Of a DNA stretch of 64,000 bases, positions 52,566-60,877 are shown one piece after another. The notes under the pieces are model-generated. The model did not search any database. It saw only the letters and a list, made by a program, of their open reading frames with translations, and was not told where the DNA came from. Within the stretch, counting starts at the first letter, position 1. Every line of letters begins with the position of its first letter. The DNA is from Nonomuraea jabiensis. Lineage in GTDB: Bacteria; Actinomycetota; Actinomycetes; Streptosporangiales; Streptosporangiaceae. The DNA lies in the NCBI RefSeq assembly GCF_014204795.1, contig NZ_JACHMB010000001.1:12552501-12616500 (forward strand). Direction: 5' to 3'. The position numbers were made by a program, and so were the translations under genes.

Positions 52566-53339
52566 TCACCCTGACCTGGGCGCCCGCCCCTTGCCAGGGG
52601 GCCCGGCGAATGCCTGCGCGATCTCCATCCAGGCCCGCGCGGGCTCGCCGGCCAGCTCCAGGGCGGTGTCGGACAGGTGGACGCGCTGGGTGACGGCCAG
52701 GCAGAAGTCGAGGACGGTGCCGCGGACGAGGCCGTCCGCGCCCTCGGGCCCCGCCGTCCACGTGGTCCCGTCCGGCATGGCCAGCTCGGCGCGTACGGTC
52801 TGCTCGGGCACCGGCAGGCCGCGCACGGCGAAGCTGTAGGGCCGGGCGCGGAAGCCCATCATGGCGACGTGGCGCAGCCGGGCCGTCGGCTCCCGGGTGA
52901 CGCCGAGCGCGTCGGCCACGTCCTGGCCGTGCGCCCACGTCTCCATCAGCCGCGCGGTCACGAAGGAGGCGGCCGACATGGCGGGGCCGAACCACGGCAC
53001 CCGCTCGCGCGCGTCCAGCGCCGCGAACACCTCCAGGCTGCGCGAGCGGGCCGCGCGGAACCACGCGCGCAGCTCGGCCGGCGGCATCCCGCGCGCCTCG
53101 ATGGCGAGGTCGTCCACGGACGTGAAGCCCGCCAGCGAGGCCTGGAAGCCGCCGGGGTCGGTGGCCGCGCGCACGGCGGCGTCGTCGAACCAGGCCAGAT
53201 GGCTCACCTGGTCGCGGATCGCCCAGCCCTCGGCGGGCGTGGGCCGCTCCCAGTCCTCGTCCGTCAGGGGGTCCAGCAGGGCTTCGAGGGACGCGGTCTC
53301 GGCACGCAGGTCGTCCAGCAGCTCGGCCATGAGATCCAC
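52566..53339 (-). CDS. TIGR03084-like MDMPI superfamily protein
   Basis: This 257-residue protein has a DinB-like metal-binding helical bundle (LDPLTDEDWERPTPAEGWAIRDQVSHLAWFD; TARLMETWAHGQDVADALGV), whose His residues would hold the metal, and a C-terminal SCP-2-like half (FCLAVTQRVHLSDTALEL). Members are mycothiol-linked isomerase relatives. A start at 53339 or the next Met at 53330 is possible. Reaction unknown. Confidence 0.8.
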   Translation of the reverse strand: MDLMAELLDDLRAETASLEALLDPLTDEDWERPTPAEGWAIRDQVSHLAWFDDAAVRAATDPGGFQASLAGFTSVDDLAIEARGMPPAELRAWFRAARSRSLEVFAALDARERVPWFGPAMSAASFVTARLMETWAHGQDVADALGVTREPTARLRHVAMMGFRARPYSFAVRGLPVPEQTVRAELAMPDGTTWTAGPEGADGLVRGTVLDFCLAVTQRVHLSDTALELAGEPARAWMEIAQAFAGPPGKGRAPRSG

Positions 53340-53385
53340 GCCCGCCAGCCTAACCCGAACAACGTTCTAGGAGAATAATCGTCAT

Positions 53386-53508
53386 GTGATCTGCGAGAGC
53401 TGCAAGGACAAACGCCACGAGGACTGCCGCGGCGGCTCCTGGTGCGACTGCCAGCACCTCCAGCAGAAGCCCCACGAGCCCGACCTCAGCTGGAAGAGCC
53501 AGGGCTGA
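53386..53508 (+). CDS. small Cys-rich (zinc ribbon-like) protein
   Basis: This 40-residue protein starts at GTG 53386 with CTAGGAGAA upstream. It reads VICESCKDKRHEDC then GGSWCDCQH, i.e. five Cys and two His in CxxC-x7-C and CxC/H patterns expected to bind zinc. Small proteins of this pattern are widespread in actinobacteria but uncharacterised. It sits upstream of the sulfur operon and may not belong to it. Confidence 0.7.
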   Translation: MICESCKDKRHEDCRGGSWCDCQHLQQKPHEPDLSWKSQG

Positions 53509-53525
53509 GCTAGCTGGACAGTCCC

Positions 53526-53571
53526 ATACTCTGGACCCTGTCTTGGACAAACGGGACGGCCAGAGTATCTT
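53526..53571 (+). promoter_or_regulatory. promoter and inverted repeat of the sulfur operon
   Basis: TTGGAC (53543-53548) and TATCTT (53566-53571) are spaced 17 bases. A perfect 9-base inverted repeat, ATACTCTGG (53526-53534) and CCAGAGTAT (53560-53568), encloses the -35 and overlaps the -10, so a bound regulator would block the promoter. The start site falls at the leader-peptide ATG, giving a leaderless message. Confidence 0.65.
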
Positions 53572-53577
53572 CTAGGT

Positions 53578-53664
53578 ATGCCAGCGGACCCCATGCTCGT
53601 CGGTCGACGCCACGTCGACCTCCAGCGTGTCCGCAGTGCCATCTGTTGCGACGCCCGCCTGTAA
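53578..53664 (+). CDS. cysteine attenuator leader peptide
   Basis: This 28-residue open frame begins at an ATG seven bases after the -10 and ends DLQRVRSAICCDARL. It has the consecutive Cys pair and the RRHVDLQRV pattern of the short leader peptides found ahead of sulfur-assimilation genes in actinobacteria. Leaderless Cys-rich upstream frames of this type were described as cysteine-responsive attenuators in mycobacteria. Stalling at the Cys codons should raise operon expression when cysteine is short. A hairpin (CCTGCCCTCG 53712-53721 with CGAGGCAGG 53726-53734) follows before the reductase gene. Confidence 0.8.
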   Translation: MPADPMLVGRRHVDLQRVRSAICCDARL

Positions 53665-53772
53665 CCCCATCCTTTTCTACCGCTGAGCGCGTCGCACACC
53701 TCCTCTCCACCCCTGCCCTCGATGACGAGGCAGGAGGAACCCTGCGCGCGCCCATGAACCGAAGGACGCGCA

Positions 53773-55461
53773 ATGAGCACCCCTGCCAGCCGCACTCCTG
53801 CCAGCCGGCACCACAAGCGCCCGCGCGGCGAAGGCCAGTGGGCTCTCGGTTACCGTGAGCCGCTCAACAAGAACGAAGAGAACAAGAAGAACGACGACGG
53901 CCTCAACGTCCGCCAGCGCATCATCGACATCTACTCCAAGCGGGGCTTCGACTCGATCGACCCGGCCGACCTGCGTGGCCGCATGCGCTGGTACGGCCTC
54001 TACACCCAGCGCAAGCCCGGCATCGACGGCGGCAAGACCGCCGTCCTGGAGCCGGAGGAGCTCGACGACCGCTACTTCATGCTGCGGGTGCGCATCGACG
54101 GCGGCCAGCTCGACCTCGCCCAGCTGCGCACGATCGCGGACATCTCCAACGAGTACGGCCGCGGCACCGCCGACCTGACCGACCGCCAGAACATCCAGCT
54201 CCACTGGATCGAGATCGAGTCGGTGCCGGACATCTGGGAGCGCCTGGAGGCCGTGGGCCTGTCCACCACCGAGGCGTGCGGCGACACCCCGCGCGTGATC
54301 CTGGGCTGTCCGCTGGCCGGGATCGACGCCGACGAGGTGCTCGACGCGACCGAGCAGATCCACGAGCTGCAGGAGCGGATCGTGGGCAACCCGGCTTACT
54401 CCAACCTGCCCCGCAAGTTCAAGTCGGCGCTGAGCGGCTGCACCGCCCACTGCACGGTGCACGAGATCAACGACGTGGCGTTCGTCGGCGTGGTCAACGA
54501 GCAGGGCGAGATCGGCTACGACCTGTGGGTGGGCGGCGGCCTGTCGACCAACCCGATGCTGGGCAAGCGGATCGGCGTGTTCGTCCGGCCGGAGAAGGTG
54601 GGCGACGTCTTCGAGGGCGTGGTCGGGATCTTCCGCGACTACGGCTACCGGCGGCTGCGGCACCGCGCCCGCATCAAGTTCCTGGTCAATGACTGGGGAG
54701 TCGAGAAGTTCCGCGAGGTTCTCGAACAGGAATACCTCAAGGAGCCGCTGCCCGACGGCCCCGCCCCCGCGCTGCCGCGCGGCAGCCGCCGCGACCACGT
54801 GGGCGTCTTCCCGCAGAAGGACGGCAACTTCTACGTCGGCTTCGCGCCCAAGGTGGGCCGGCTCGACGGCGACAGGCTGCACCTGATCGCCGACATCGCC
54901 GAGCGGCACGGCTCCGGCCGGGTCCGCACGACCGTCGAGCAGAAGATGGTCATCCTCGACGTCGCGCCCGACCAGGTCGACTCGATCGTGGCCGAGCTGG
55001 AGGCCAACGACCTGCGGGTCCGGCCGTCCACGTTCCGCCGCCAGACCATGGCCTGCACCGGCATCGAGTACTGCAAGCTGGCCATCGTCGAGACCAAGGC
55101 CGCGGCCGCCGACCTGATCGACGAGCTGGAGCGGCGGCTGCCGGCGTTCGACGAGCCGCTGACGATCAACGTCAACGGCTGCCCCAACTCCTGCGCCCGC
55201 ATCCAGGTCGCCGACATCGGCCTGAAGGGCCAGCTCGTGGTGGACGAGAACGGCGACCAGGTCGAGGGCTTCCAGATCCACCTGGGCGGCTCCCTCGGCG
55301 TCAACGCCGGCTTCGGGCGCAAGGTCCGCGGCCTCAAGACCACCGCCAAGGCGCTGCCCGACTACGTGGAGCGGGTCGTCAAGCACTACGACGCCCAGAA
55401 GAAGGAAGGCGAGTCGTTCGCCGACTGGGTGCAGCGGGCCGACGAGGCGGACCTCAAATGA
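53773..55461 (+). CDS. ferredoxin-dependent sulfite (or nitrite) reductase
   Basis: This 562-residue siroheme/[4Fe-4S] enzyme catalyses the six-electron reduction of sulfite to sulfide (nitrite to ammonia in close relatives). The siroheme region shows TDRQNIQLHWI near 135, CTAHCTVHEIN, and the cluster ligands MACTGIEYCKLA and NGCPNSCARIQVADIG (about 427-438 and 467-482). Operon with CysX, CysH and chelatase strongly favours sulfite reduction. The ATG at 53773 is chosen, with GAAGGACG upstream. Confidence 0.9.
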   Translation: MSTPASRTPASRHHKRPRGEGQWALGYREPLNKNEENKKNDDGLNVRQRIIDIYSKRGFDSIDPADLRGRMRWYGLYTQRKPGIDGGKTAVLEPEELDDRYFMLRVRIDGGQLDLAQLRTIADISNEYGRGTADLTDRQNIQLHWIEIESVPDIWERLEAVGLSTTEACGDTPRVILGCPLAGIDADEVLDATEQIHELQERIVGNPAYSNLPRKFKSALSGCTAHCTVHEINDVAFVGVVNEQGEIGYDLWVGGGLSTNPMLGKRIGVFVRPEKVGDVFEGVVGIFRDYGYRRLRHRARIKFLVNDWGVEKFREVLEQEYLKEPLPDGPAPALPRGSRRDHVGVFPQKDGNFYVGFAPKVGRLDGDRLHLIADIAERHGSGRVRTTVEQKMVILDVAPDQVDSIVAELEANDLRVRPSTFRRQTMACTGIEYCKLAIVETKAAAADLIDELERRLPAFDEPLTINVNGCPNSCARIQVADIGLKGQLVVDENGDQVEGFQIHLGGSLGVNAGFGRKVRGLKTTAKALPDYVERVVKHYDAQKKEGESFADWVQRADEADLK

Positions 55462-55601
55462 GCGAGCGAGCGGTCCCGTTCCACTGCCCTTACTGCGGCG
55501 ACGAGGACCTGGAGCCCTACGAAGGGGACGGCGGCTGGTACTGCCGCGCCTGCGCCCGCGCTTTCAAGCTCAAGTTTCTCGGGATCGGAGTGAAGATATG
55601 A
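55458..55601 (+). CDS. CysX-like small zinc-ribbon protein
   Basis: This 47-residue protein has two CxxC pairs (HCPYCGDED; YCRACARAF), the C-terminal one followed by KLKFLGIGVK. Small proteins of this kind lie between the sulfite-reductase gene and cysH in many actinobacteria (CysX in Corynebacterium, thought ferredoxin-like). It overlaps the reductase stop (ATGA) at its start and cysH by four bases at its end, so it is surely co-translated. It may shuttle electrons or hold zinc. Confidence 0.85.
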   Translation: MSERAVPFHCPYCGDEDLEPYEGDGGWYCRACARAFKLKFLGIGVKI

Positions 55602-56326
55602 CGCTCGTGGACATCGAGGTCGGCCTGAAACAGCAGCGCGGCACTCTTGACCTGCAGGACATCGTCGAGTCCGCCGCGACGTTCCTCGAGGGCGCCCCCG
55701 CCCGCGAGATCATCCGCTGGGCGGCGGCGACGTTCGGCGACCGGCTGTGCCTGACCTCCTCGATGAGCGACGCCCTCCTGATCGACCTGGTGAGCCGGGT
55801 CAAGCCCGGCGTGGACGTGCTGTTCATCGACACCGGCTACCACTTCGCCGAGACGATCGGCACGCGTGACGCGGTGCGCCAGGTCTATGACGTCAACGTG
55901 ATCGACATCAAGCCGTCGCGGACGGTCGAGGAGCAGGATCGCGACCTCGGCCCGCGCCTGTTCGGCCGCAACCCCGACCTGTGCTGCTTCCTGCGCAAGG
56001 TCGAGCCGCTCAACCGGGCGCTGGAGCCGTACCTGGCGTGGATCTCCGGCATCCGCCGCGACGAGTCCCCCAGCCGCGCCGGCTCCAAGGTCGTCGAGTG
56101 GGACGCCAAGCGGCAGATGGTCAAGGTCAACCCGATCGCGGCCTGGACCCAGGAGGACGTCGACAACTACATCGCCGACAACGGGGTGCTGATCAACCCG
56201 TTGCACTACGACAACTACCCCTCGATCGGCTGCGCGCCGTGCACGCGGCAGGTCGCGGAGGGAGAGGATCCGCGCAGCGGACGCTGGGCGGGCCTGGGGA
56301 AGGTCGAATGCGGCATTCACCTGTGA
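55598..56326 (+). CDS. cysH: adenylylsulfate (APS) reductase
   Basis: This is the sulfonucleotide reductase producing sulfite from APS (or PAPS). The 242 residues contain SSMSDALLIDLV near 50, DTGYHFAETI near 75, DLCCFLRKVEPL with the CC pair near 126, GCAPCTRQV near 208 and the terminal KVECGIHL nucleophile Cys. The CC...CxxC motif marks the [4Fe-4S]-containing APS-type enzyme. It is third in the sulfur operon and overlaps the previous gene by four bases. Confidence 0.93.
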   Translation: MTLVDIEVGLKQQRGTLDLQDIVESAATFLEGAPAREIIRWAAATFGDRLCLTSSMSDALLIDLVSRVKPGVDVLFIDTGYHFAETIGTRDAVRQVYDVNVIDIKPSRTVEEQDRDLGPRLFGRNPDLCCFLRKVEPLNRALEPYLAWISGIRRDESPSRAGSKVVEWDAKRQMVKVNPIAAWTQEDVDNYIADNGVLINPLHYDNYPSIGCAPCTRQVAEGEDPRSGRWAGLGKVECGIHL

Positions 56327-57102
56327 TCCCCAGCAGGGGATCCGTCCCGTTGGCAGGCGGGACGGCCCCCGGCCGCGTGCCACTGGTGGCGGTGGCGCAC
56401 GGGTCGCGAGATCCGCGTGCCGCCGCCACCGTGGCCGCGCTGCTCGACCGGGTACGCCTGGCGCGCCCTGAGGTGCCCGTACGGGTGGCCTACCTCGACC
56501 ACTGCACCCCGGCACTGGGACAGGCGCTGAGCGGCCTCCAGGAGGCCGTTGTGCTGCCGCTGCTGCTCACCGAGGCCTACCACAGCCGGGTGGACCTGCC
56601 AGCGGCGCTGAACGAGGTCCGGGCGCGCGAGCCGCGCCTGCGGGTGCACTACGGCACCACGCTGGGGCCGCACCCGCTGCTGCTGACGGCGCTGGAGCGG
56701 CGCCTGGCCGAGGCGGGCGTGCGGGCCGGGGACCCGCGGACCGCGGTCGTGCTGGTGTCGGCGGGTTCGAGCGACGCCAGGGCCAACGCGGTGATCGCGC
56801 GGCAGGCGCGGGCGTGGCGGCGTTCCGGCTGGTGGACGGTGTCACCGGCGTACGCCTCGGCCGCCGGTCCGTCGCCCGCCGAGGCCGTGGCCGAGCTCAG
56901 GCGGGCGGGCGCGCCGAAGGTCGTCGTCGCGCCGTACCTGCTGGCGCCCGGCTACTTCGCGGACAAGGTGCGGCAGACGAGCCTGGAGGCCGGGGCCGCC
57001 GTCGTGTCGGACGTGCTCGGCCCGGCGCCGGAGCTGGTGGACGTGCTCCTGGAACGTTACGAGGCGGCCCGGCGGCAGCCGGTGCCCTCCCTGGTCGGCT
57101 GA
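56308..57102 (+). CDS. sirohydrochlorin ferrochelatase-like protein
   Basis: This product of about 264 residues is a CbiX/SirB-type chelatase: metal-site AVAHGSRDPRAAATV near residue 30 with the catalytic His, LDHCTPAL, the VVLPLLLTEAYHSRVDLP strand-helix unit and a second, degenerate copy of the fold (VVLVSAGSSDARANAV; VVAPYLLAPGYFADKV). It inserts iron in sirohydrochlorin to give siroheme for the sulfite reductase two genes upstream. An alternative GTG start at 56323 overlaps the cysH stop. It ends the operon. Confidence 0.88.
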   Translation: MRHSPVIPSRGSVPLAGGTAPGRVPLVAVAHGSRDPRAAATVAALLDRVRLARPEVPVRVAYLDHCTPALGQALSGLQEAVVLPLLLTEAYHSRVDLPAALNEVRAREPRLRVHYGTTLGPHPLLLTALERRLAEAGVRAGDPRTAVVLVSAGSSDARANAVIARQARAWRRSGWWTVSPAYASAAGPSPAEAVAELRRAGAPKVVVAPYLLAPGYFADKVRQTSLEAGAAVVSDVLGPAPELVDVLLERYEAARRQPVPSLVG

Positions 57103-57165
57103 GCCGGGGTCAGCAGTCCCACCGGTTCCCTGGTCGGCTGAGCCTGAGTCAGTAGCCCCACCGGT
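57088..57165. repeat. 39-base tandem duplication across convergent gene ends
   Basis: Copy 1 (57088-57126) contains the stop of the chelatase gene and copy 2 (57127-57165) the stop of the convergent DUF1707 gene. They share 35 of 39 bases, including CCCTGGTCGGCTGAGCC. This is a recent tandem duplication located exactly at the gene junction. Confidence 0.8.
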
Positions 57166-57895
57166 TGCCGCGGCCCTCCCCGCGCGTCTGCCGGCCCAGC
57201 TCGCGGGCCTGCCTGCCCAGTTCGCGGGTCTCCCGCAGCACCTGCCGGTTCAGCGCCCGCCAGTCCTCGCCGTGCAGCCGCCGCCAGTGCTCCCGCCAGG
57301 CCGCGAACCCGCGCTGCACCGGCTGCGCCTGCGAGTCGCCGATGACCTTGACGTCCCCCATCACGGCGTACGCGCGCACGCGCACCACCGGGACGTTCAT
57401 GCCGGGGGCCGCCTGGATGACGTCCACGCGCTTGTCGCCCATGACGGCCATGCCGTCGAGGTCCACGTTCACGCCGTCGGGGACGATGATCTTGATGTCG
57501 CCCATCACGGAGACGGCCATGATGTCCACCATGTCCGTGCGCACCTCGGCCTCGCGGAGGTCGAGCACCACGTCGCCCATGACGGCGACCGCGCCGAGCT
57601 CCTGGTCGATCCGCCAGGTCCCGCGCCGCTTGGAGTCGCCCATGACGCCCACGAACCACCGCCGCTTCCTGCCCGCGGGCCCAGGGGCGGCCGGGGCCGG
57701 CGCGGGCGTGGCTCCCGCCGGCAGGTCCTGGGTGAGCAGGGCCAGCTCGGCGTGCGTGGTCGCGGAGTAGGCCGCCTCCGTCCGGTCGGTCAGCTCGGCG
57801 AGCGTCAGCCTGCCCTCGACCGATGCGACACGGAGCTGCTCGACGACGGCCTCGCGCTCCGCGTCCGAGGCGCGGAGCCCACCGGGATCAGTCAT
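57149..57895 (-). CDS. DUF1707/LiaF-like protein
   Basis: This 248-residue protein has an N-terminal DUF1707 domain (LRASDAEREAVVEQLRVASVEGRLTLAEL), a Pro/Ala linker and a C-terminal beta-helix-like domain with repeated VMGD units (VGVMGD, VAVMGD, VSVMGD, MAVMGD, YAVMGD), as in LiaF/DUF2154-type proteins that react to envelope stress. The C-terminal 70 residues are rich in charged helices (RELGRQARELGRQTR). Start at 57895 (MTDPGGL). Confidence 0.85.
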   Translation of the reverse strand: MTDPGGLRASDAEREAVVEQLRVASVEGRLTLAELTDRTEAAYSATTHAELALLTQDLPAGATPAPAPAAPGPAGRKRRWFVGVMGDSKRRGTWRIDQELGAVAVMGDVVLDLREAEVRTDMVDIMAVSVMGDIKIIVPDGVNVDLDGMAVMGDKRVDVIQAAPGMNVPVVRVRAYAVMGDVKVIGDSQAQPVQRGFAAWREHWRRLHGEDWRALNRQVLRETRELGRQARELGRQTRGEGRGNRWGY

Positions 57896-57971
57896 ACTCG
57901 CAACATATCGCGTCTTGCCGGGAATGGGACTCCTCCCCGAGAAGGAAAACATGTCATCCCTTGTAGGTGTT

Positions 57972-58000
57972 TGAACCTAGAAGCCGCTTTGGCGCGTACC
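57972..58000 (+). promoter_or_regulatory. SigL-type promoter of the ankyrin/HEAT gene
   Basis: TGAACC (57972-57977), 17 bases, CGTACC (57995-58000), some 60 bases before the ATG at 58064. Elements and spacing are identical to those at the sigma gene, 13 kb away. This supports membership in the same ECF regulon. Confidence 0.7.
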
Positions 58001-58063
58001 AAGCGATGACACGGGGCTCTGGCTTGGCCCGGGGCGCGGCCGGACCAGGCTAGGGTCCCTGTC

Positions 58064-59401
58064 ATGCATGAGGAACAGCTCTACCGCGCGGCGTTGAACG
58101 GCGAGACCGAGGCCGTGGGCAAACTGCTCGCCGGCGGCGCCGATCCCAACACCCCAGGTGAGGACGGGTTGCCGCTGTGCGCGGCCGCCGCCTGGGACCG
58201 CGTGGAGGTGGCCGGCGCGCTCCTGACGGCCGGCGCCGACGTGAACGGCCGGGAGGAGGGCGGCTGGACGGCGCTGCACTGGGCCGCCTCCAACGGCCAC
58301 GCCGCCACCGCCAAGGCGCTGATCGAGGCCGGCGCGGAGGTCGACGCGGCCAACGAGTCCGGCGACACCCCGCTCACGCTGGCCGCCCGGCGCGGCGCGC
58401 TGGGCGTGGTGCAGGTGCTGCTCGAAGCGGGCGCCGACGCCGAGAAGTACGACGGCGACGGCGACACGCCGCTCGAGATCGCCGCCTCCTGGGTGGGCGT
58501 GCACCTGGAGAGCGCGCTGCTCGACCAGATCGAGAAGGAGGGCTGGGAGTACGTCGTGGCCCGCCAGTACGCCAAGGACGGCACCGAGCTGGTCACGGTG
58601 GCCGGGCGCTCGGCCGACGGCTCGGAGAGCGAGCAGGTGCAGGCCCAGCGCGGCCACGCCGCCGTCGCGACCCTGCTGGAGGACGCGACGGGCACGTACA
58701 CGCCGGTGGAGCAGCTCGTGGCGCGGGCCGTCGCGCACCGCGACATCGACGAGGACGCCGAGACCTGGTGGATCGTGGCCGACTCGCTGGGCAGGCGGGC
58801 GGACGACGAGACGTACGAGGCGCTGGTCCGGCTGTGCGGGAGCGAGGACGCCAGGGAGCGGGAGTTCGGGGTCGACGCGATCGCCCAGTTCGGGTTCGCC
58901 GAGGGGGAGAAGCCCTACCTCGACACGACGCTGGCGCTGCTGCAGAAGATGGTCACCACGGAGGGCAACCCGCAGGTCCTGCGGTCGGTCCTGGCCGCGC
59001 TCGGGCACCAGGGCGACGCCCGCGCGCTGCCGCACGTGCTGGACATCATCCGGCGTCCCGGGCACAAGCGCACGATGACGGACGCGATCGCGCTGGCCGA
59101 CGTGCTGCCGCCGGGCCACGAGGAGGGGCTGGCCCTGCTCATCGCGATGACGGAGGACGAGGACACGGAGGTGCGCGACTGGGCCACCGCCGGGCTCGCC
59201 GGGCTGTCCGAGGACACGCCCCGCATCCGCGAGGCCCTGGCCGCCCGCCTGGCCGACGCCGACCTCCGCACGGTGGCCGAGGCCACGCGCGGGCTGCTGA
59301 CGCGGGGCGACGAGCGGGCCTCGCAGGGGGTGGCGCGGGTGCTGGCCGAGAGCGACGACGAGTACGAGCGGGACCTCGTCACCGAGCCCGTCACCGGCTG
59401 A
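58064..59401 (+). CDS. ankyrin repeat/HEAT-like repeat protein
   Basis: This 445-residue protein has four N-terminal ankyrin repeats (about 1-135; GGADPNTPGEDGLPLC, GADVNGREEGGWTALHWAASNGH, GAEVDAANESGDTPLTLAARRG) and a C-terminal HEAT-like helical array (about 215-440; LGHQGDARALPHVLDII, DEDTEVRDWATAGLAGL). No signal peptide or catalytic motif. Both repeat types bind proteins, so it is likely a cytoplasmic scaffold. It has a SigL-type promoter and is divergent from DUF1707. Confidence 0.88.
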   Translation: MHEEQLYRAALNGETEAVGKLLAGGADPNTPGEDGLPLCAAAAWDRVEVAGALLTAGADVNGREEGGWTALHWAASNGHAATAKALIEAGAEVDAANESGDTPLTLAARRGALGVVQVLLEAGADAEKYDGDGDTPLEIAASWVGVHLESALLDQIEKEGWEYVVARQYAKDGTELVTVAGRSADGSESEQVQAQRGHAAVATLLEDATGTYTPVEQLVARAVAHRDIDEDAETWWIVADSLGRRADDETYEALVRLCGSEDAREREFGVDAIAQFGFAEGEKPYLDTTLALLQKMVTTEGNPQVLRSVLAALGHQGDARALPHVLDIIRRPGHKRTMTDAIALADVLPPGHEEGLALLIAMTEDEDTEVRDWATAGLAGLSEDTPRIREALAARLADADLRTVAEATRGLLTRGDERASQGVARVLAESDDEYERDLVTEPVTG

Positions 59402-59432
59402 CCCGCACCCGCCCGCCCGGGCCCAGGAGTGC

Positions 59433-60008
59433 TCAGTCGCCGTTGAGCACGCGCGTCACCCATTCCAGGGTGCCGGTGCGCAGGGCCTCCTCGGCCAGCC
59501 GTTTCCCGGTCGGGGTCGTCAGGGCGTCCAGGGAGCTGTCGATCCAGCCCTGGACGTTCTGGTGTCCCTGCTCCCGGTATTCGACCGCCTGGATGAGGCA
59601 TTCCAGCTTGTCCGCGTCCCGGGCGCAGACGGCTTCGAGGCTGGCCTTCTCCTCGTACTCCCCCACCGCGTCGCCGACCATGTCCGCCACCTCCGCGGGC
59701 AGGCCGCGCATCTGGTCGGCGGTGACGTCCTCGTTGGAGGCCGCCTTGAGGTAGCGCTTGCCGATGTACGGGATGTCGGTGATGCGGGTCTCCTGGGTGT
59801 CGTGGAAGAGGCTCATGAACGCGGCCCGTTCCGGATTCGCGCCTTCGAGCCGCGCGATCACGCCGGCTATGACGGCCGCGCGGAACGAGTGCTCGGCGAT
59901 GCTCTCCGGATCCCGTACGCCCGCCACCAGCCACCCGGTCCGCTTGTAACGCTTGAGCAGTCCGAACTCGTACAGAAGCCCCGCCAGTCCCGTCACGTCG
60001 TCCATCAC
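59433..60008 (-). CDS. HD domain phosphohydrolase (YfbR/HDDC2-like)
   Basis: This 191-residue protein has the HD motif split as AEHSFRAAVIAGVIARL near 38-55, MSLFHDTQETR near 66 and VCARDADKLECLIQAVEY near 127, giving the metal-binding His, HD and Asp. Relatives are 5'-nucleotidases acting on deoxynucleoside monophosphates. Translation may start at 60008 or 60005. It is followed convergently by the ankyrin gene. Confidence 0.88.
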   Translation of the reverse strand: MMDDVTGLAGLLYEFGLLKRYKRTGWLVAGVRDPESIAEHSFRAAVIAGVIARLEGANPERAAFMSLFHDTQETRITDIPYIGKRYLKAASNEDVTADQMRGLPAEVADMVGDAVGEYEEKASLEAVCARDADKLECLIQAVEYREQGHQNVQGWIDSSLDALTTPTGKRLAEEALRTGTLEWVTRVLNGD

Positions 60009-60029
60009 GGGGACCCTCCTCTCCTACGG

Positions 60030-60065
60030 CAAATGCCGTGGCCGTTTCGCCGGCCACGGCATTTG
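60030..60065. terminator. 14-pair hairpin between HD and secreted-protein genes
   Basis: CAAATGCCGTGGCC (60030-60043) pairs perfectly with GGCCACGGCATTTG (60052-60065) over an 8-base loop. It lies between two minus-strand genes: the upstream secreted-protein gene ends at 60110 and the HD gene starts at 60008. No T run follows, so rho-independent action is not certain. Confidence 0.65.
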
Positions 60066-60109
60066 TCATCGACCGTTCTCCGAAAACGGGAGCCGTTTCA
60101 GCTCACCGG

Positions 60110-60643
60110 TTAATTCCAGGACCCGAAGATATCCCGCCAGTCGTCCCCGTCGGGCCACCAGCTGTCGTTGTCCTGGCCCTTCTCGTCCGGGCCCGACTCC
60201 TCACGGCCTGTCCACTGGTCGTCGTCCTTGACCGGCTCCTCCTTGACCGGCTCCTCCTTGACCCGCGGCTTCTGCACCGTCGGCTCCTGGTGGTGCACCG
60301 GGCGGTGGCGCTCGACGCGCGGCGTACGGATGCGGATGATCTCGTCGTCGTGGCGGCGGTGGTGGCGGTGGCCCCAGCCACCCCAGCCCCACGGGCCACA
60401 CCAGGGGCGCCAGCATCCTCCCCATCCGCGACGACCGCAGTGCTTTCCACAGAGCGGCGGCTTCTCGTTCGAGATGACCCCGACGCCCGCCGGGACGGCG
60501 GCGCTGCTGGGCACCGCGCTCGCCGCGGCCGCCAGACCCGTGGGAAGGAGCAGGGAGCCGACGATGGCGCCGGCCAGCGTTAGTGTCGCGGCCCGCCCAT
60601 GGCGTGGCGTCCGCGATTGCCGACTTTCAGTGTTCACGTGCAT
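60110..60643 (-). CDS. secreted Trp/Gly/Arg-rich protein
   Basis: This 177-residue exported protein has a long N-region and hydrophobic core (LTLAGAIVGSLLLPTGLAAAASA). The mature part has CGKHCGRRGWGGCWRPWCG (four Cys), then a His/Arg stretch and a tail with repeated VKEEP units and acidic residues. It is low-complexity with no known family; a cell-wall or metal-binding role is only a guess. It stands alone behind an AT-rich 230-base leader. Confidence 0.7.
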   Translation of the reverse strand: MHVNTESRQSRTPRHGRAATLTLAGAIVGSLLLPTGLAAAASAVPSSAAVPAGVGVISNEKPPLCGKHCGRRGWGGCWRPWCGPWGWGGWGHRHHRRHDDEIIRIRTPRVERHRPVHHQEPTVQKPRVKEEPVKEEPVKDDDQWTGREESGPDEKGQDNDSWWPDGDDWRDIFGSWN

Positions 60644-60877
60644 TCGTTTCCGTTCATGGGTAGATCGGCCCGAAATCCAGCGCCCACTATCTCCGCAGGC
60701 ACTCAGACAGGGGCAGACGTACCCATGCGAATATTCTCGCCTAACTCCGTAAACCCAAATAACCTGTCAAAACCTGGCGCGGTCTTTAAACGCTGGTTTT
60801 GCGGTTACTTAAAGGGCCTCGCGCTATATCCCAGGGCATTTCCCGACCAATTCCCCCAGAATGGACAGCGCGGCCGG
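60644..60877. other. AT-rich promoter region of the 60110-60643 gene
   Basis: A stretch of 234 bases with unusually low GC. On the minus strand a TTGACA (complement of 60765-60770) is a possible -35, but no convincing -10 at the right spacing was found. No gene is seen here. Confidence 0.4.
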
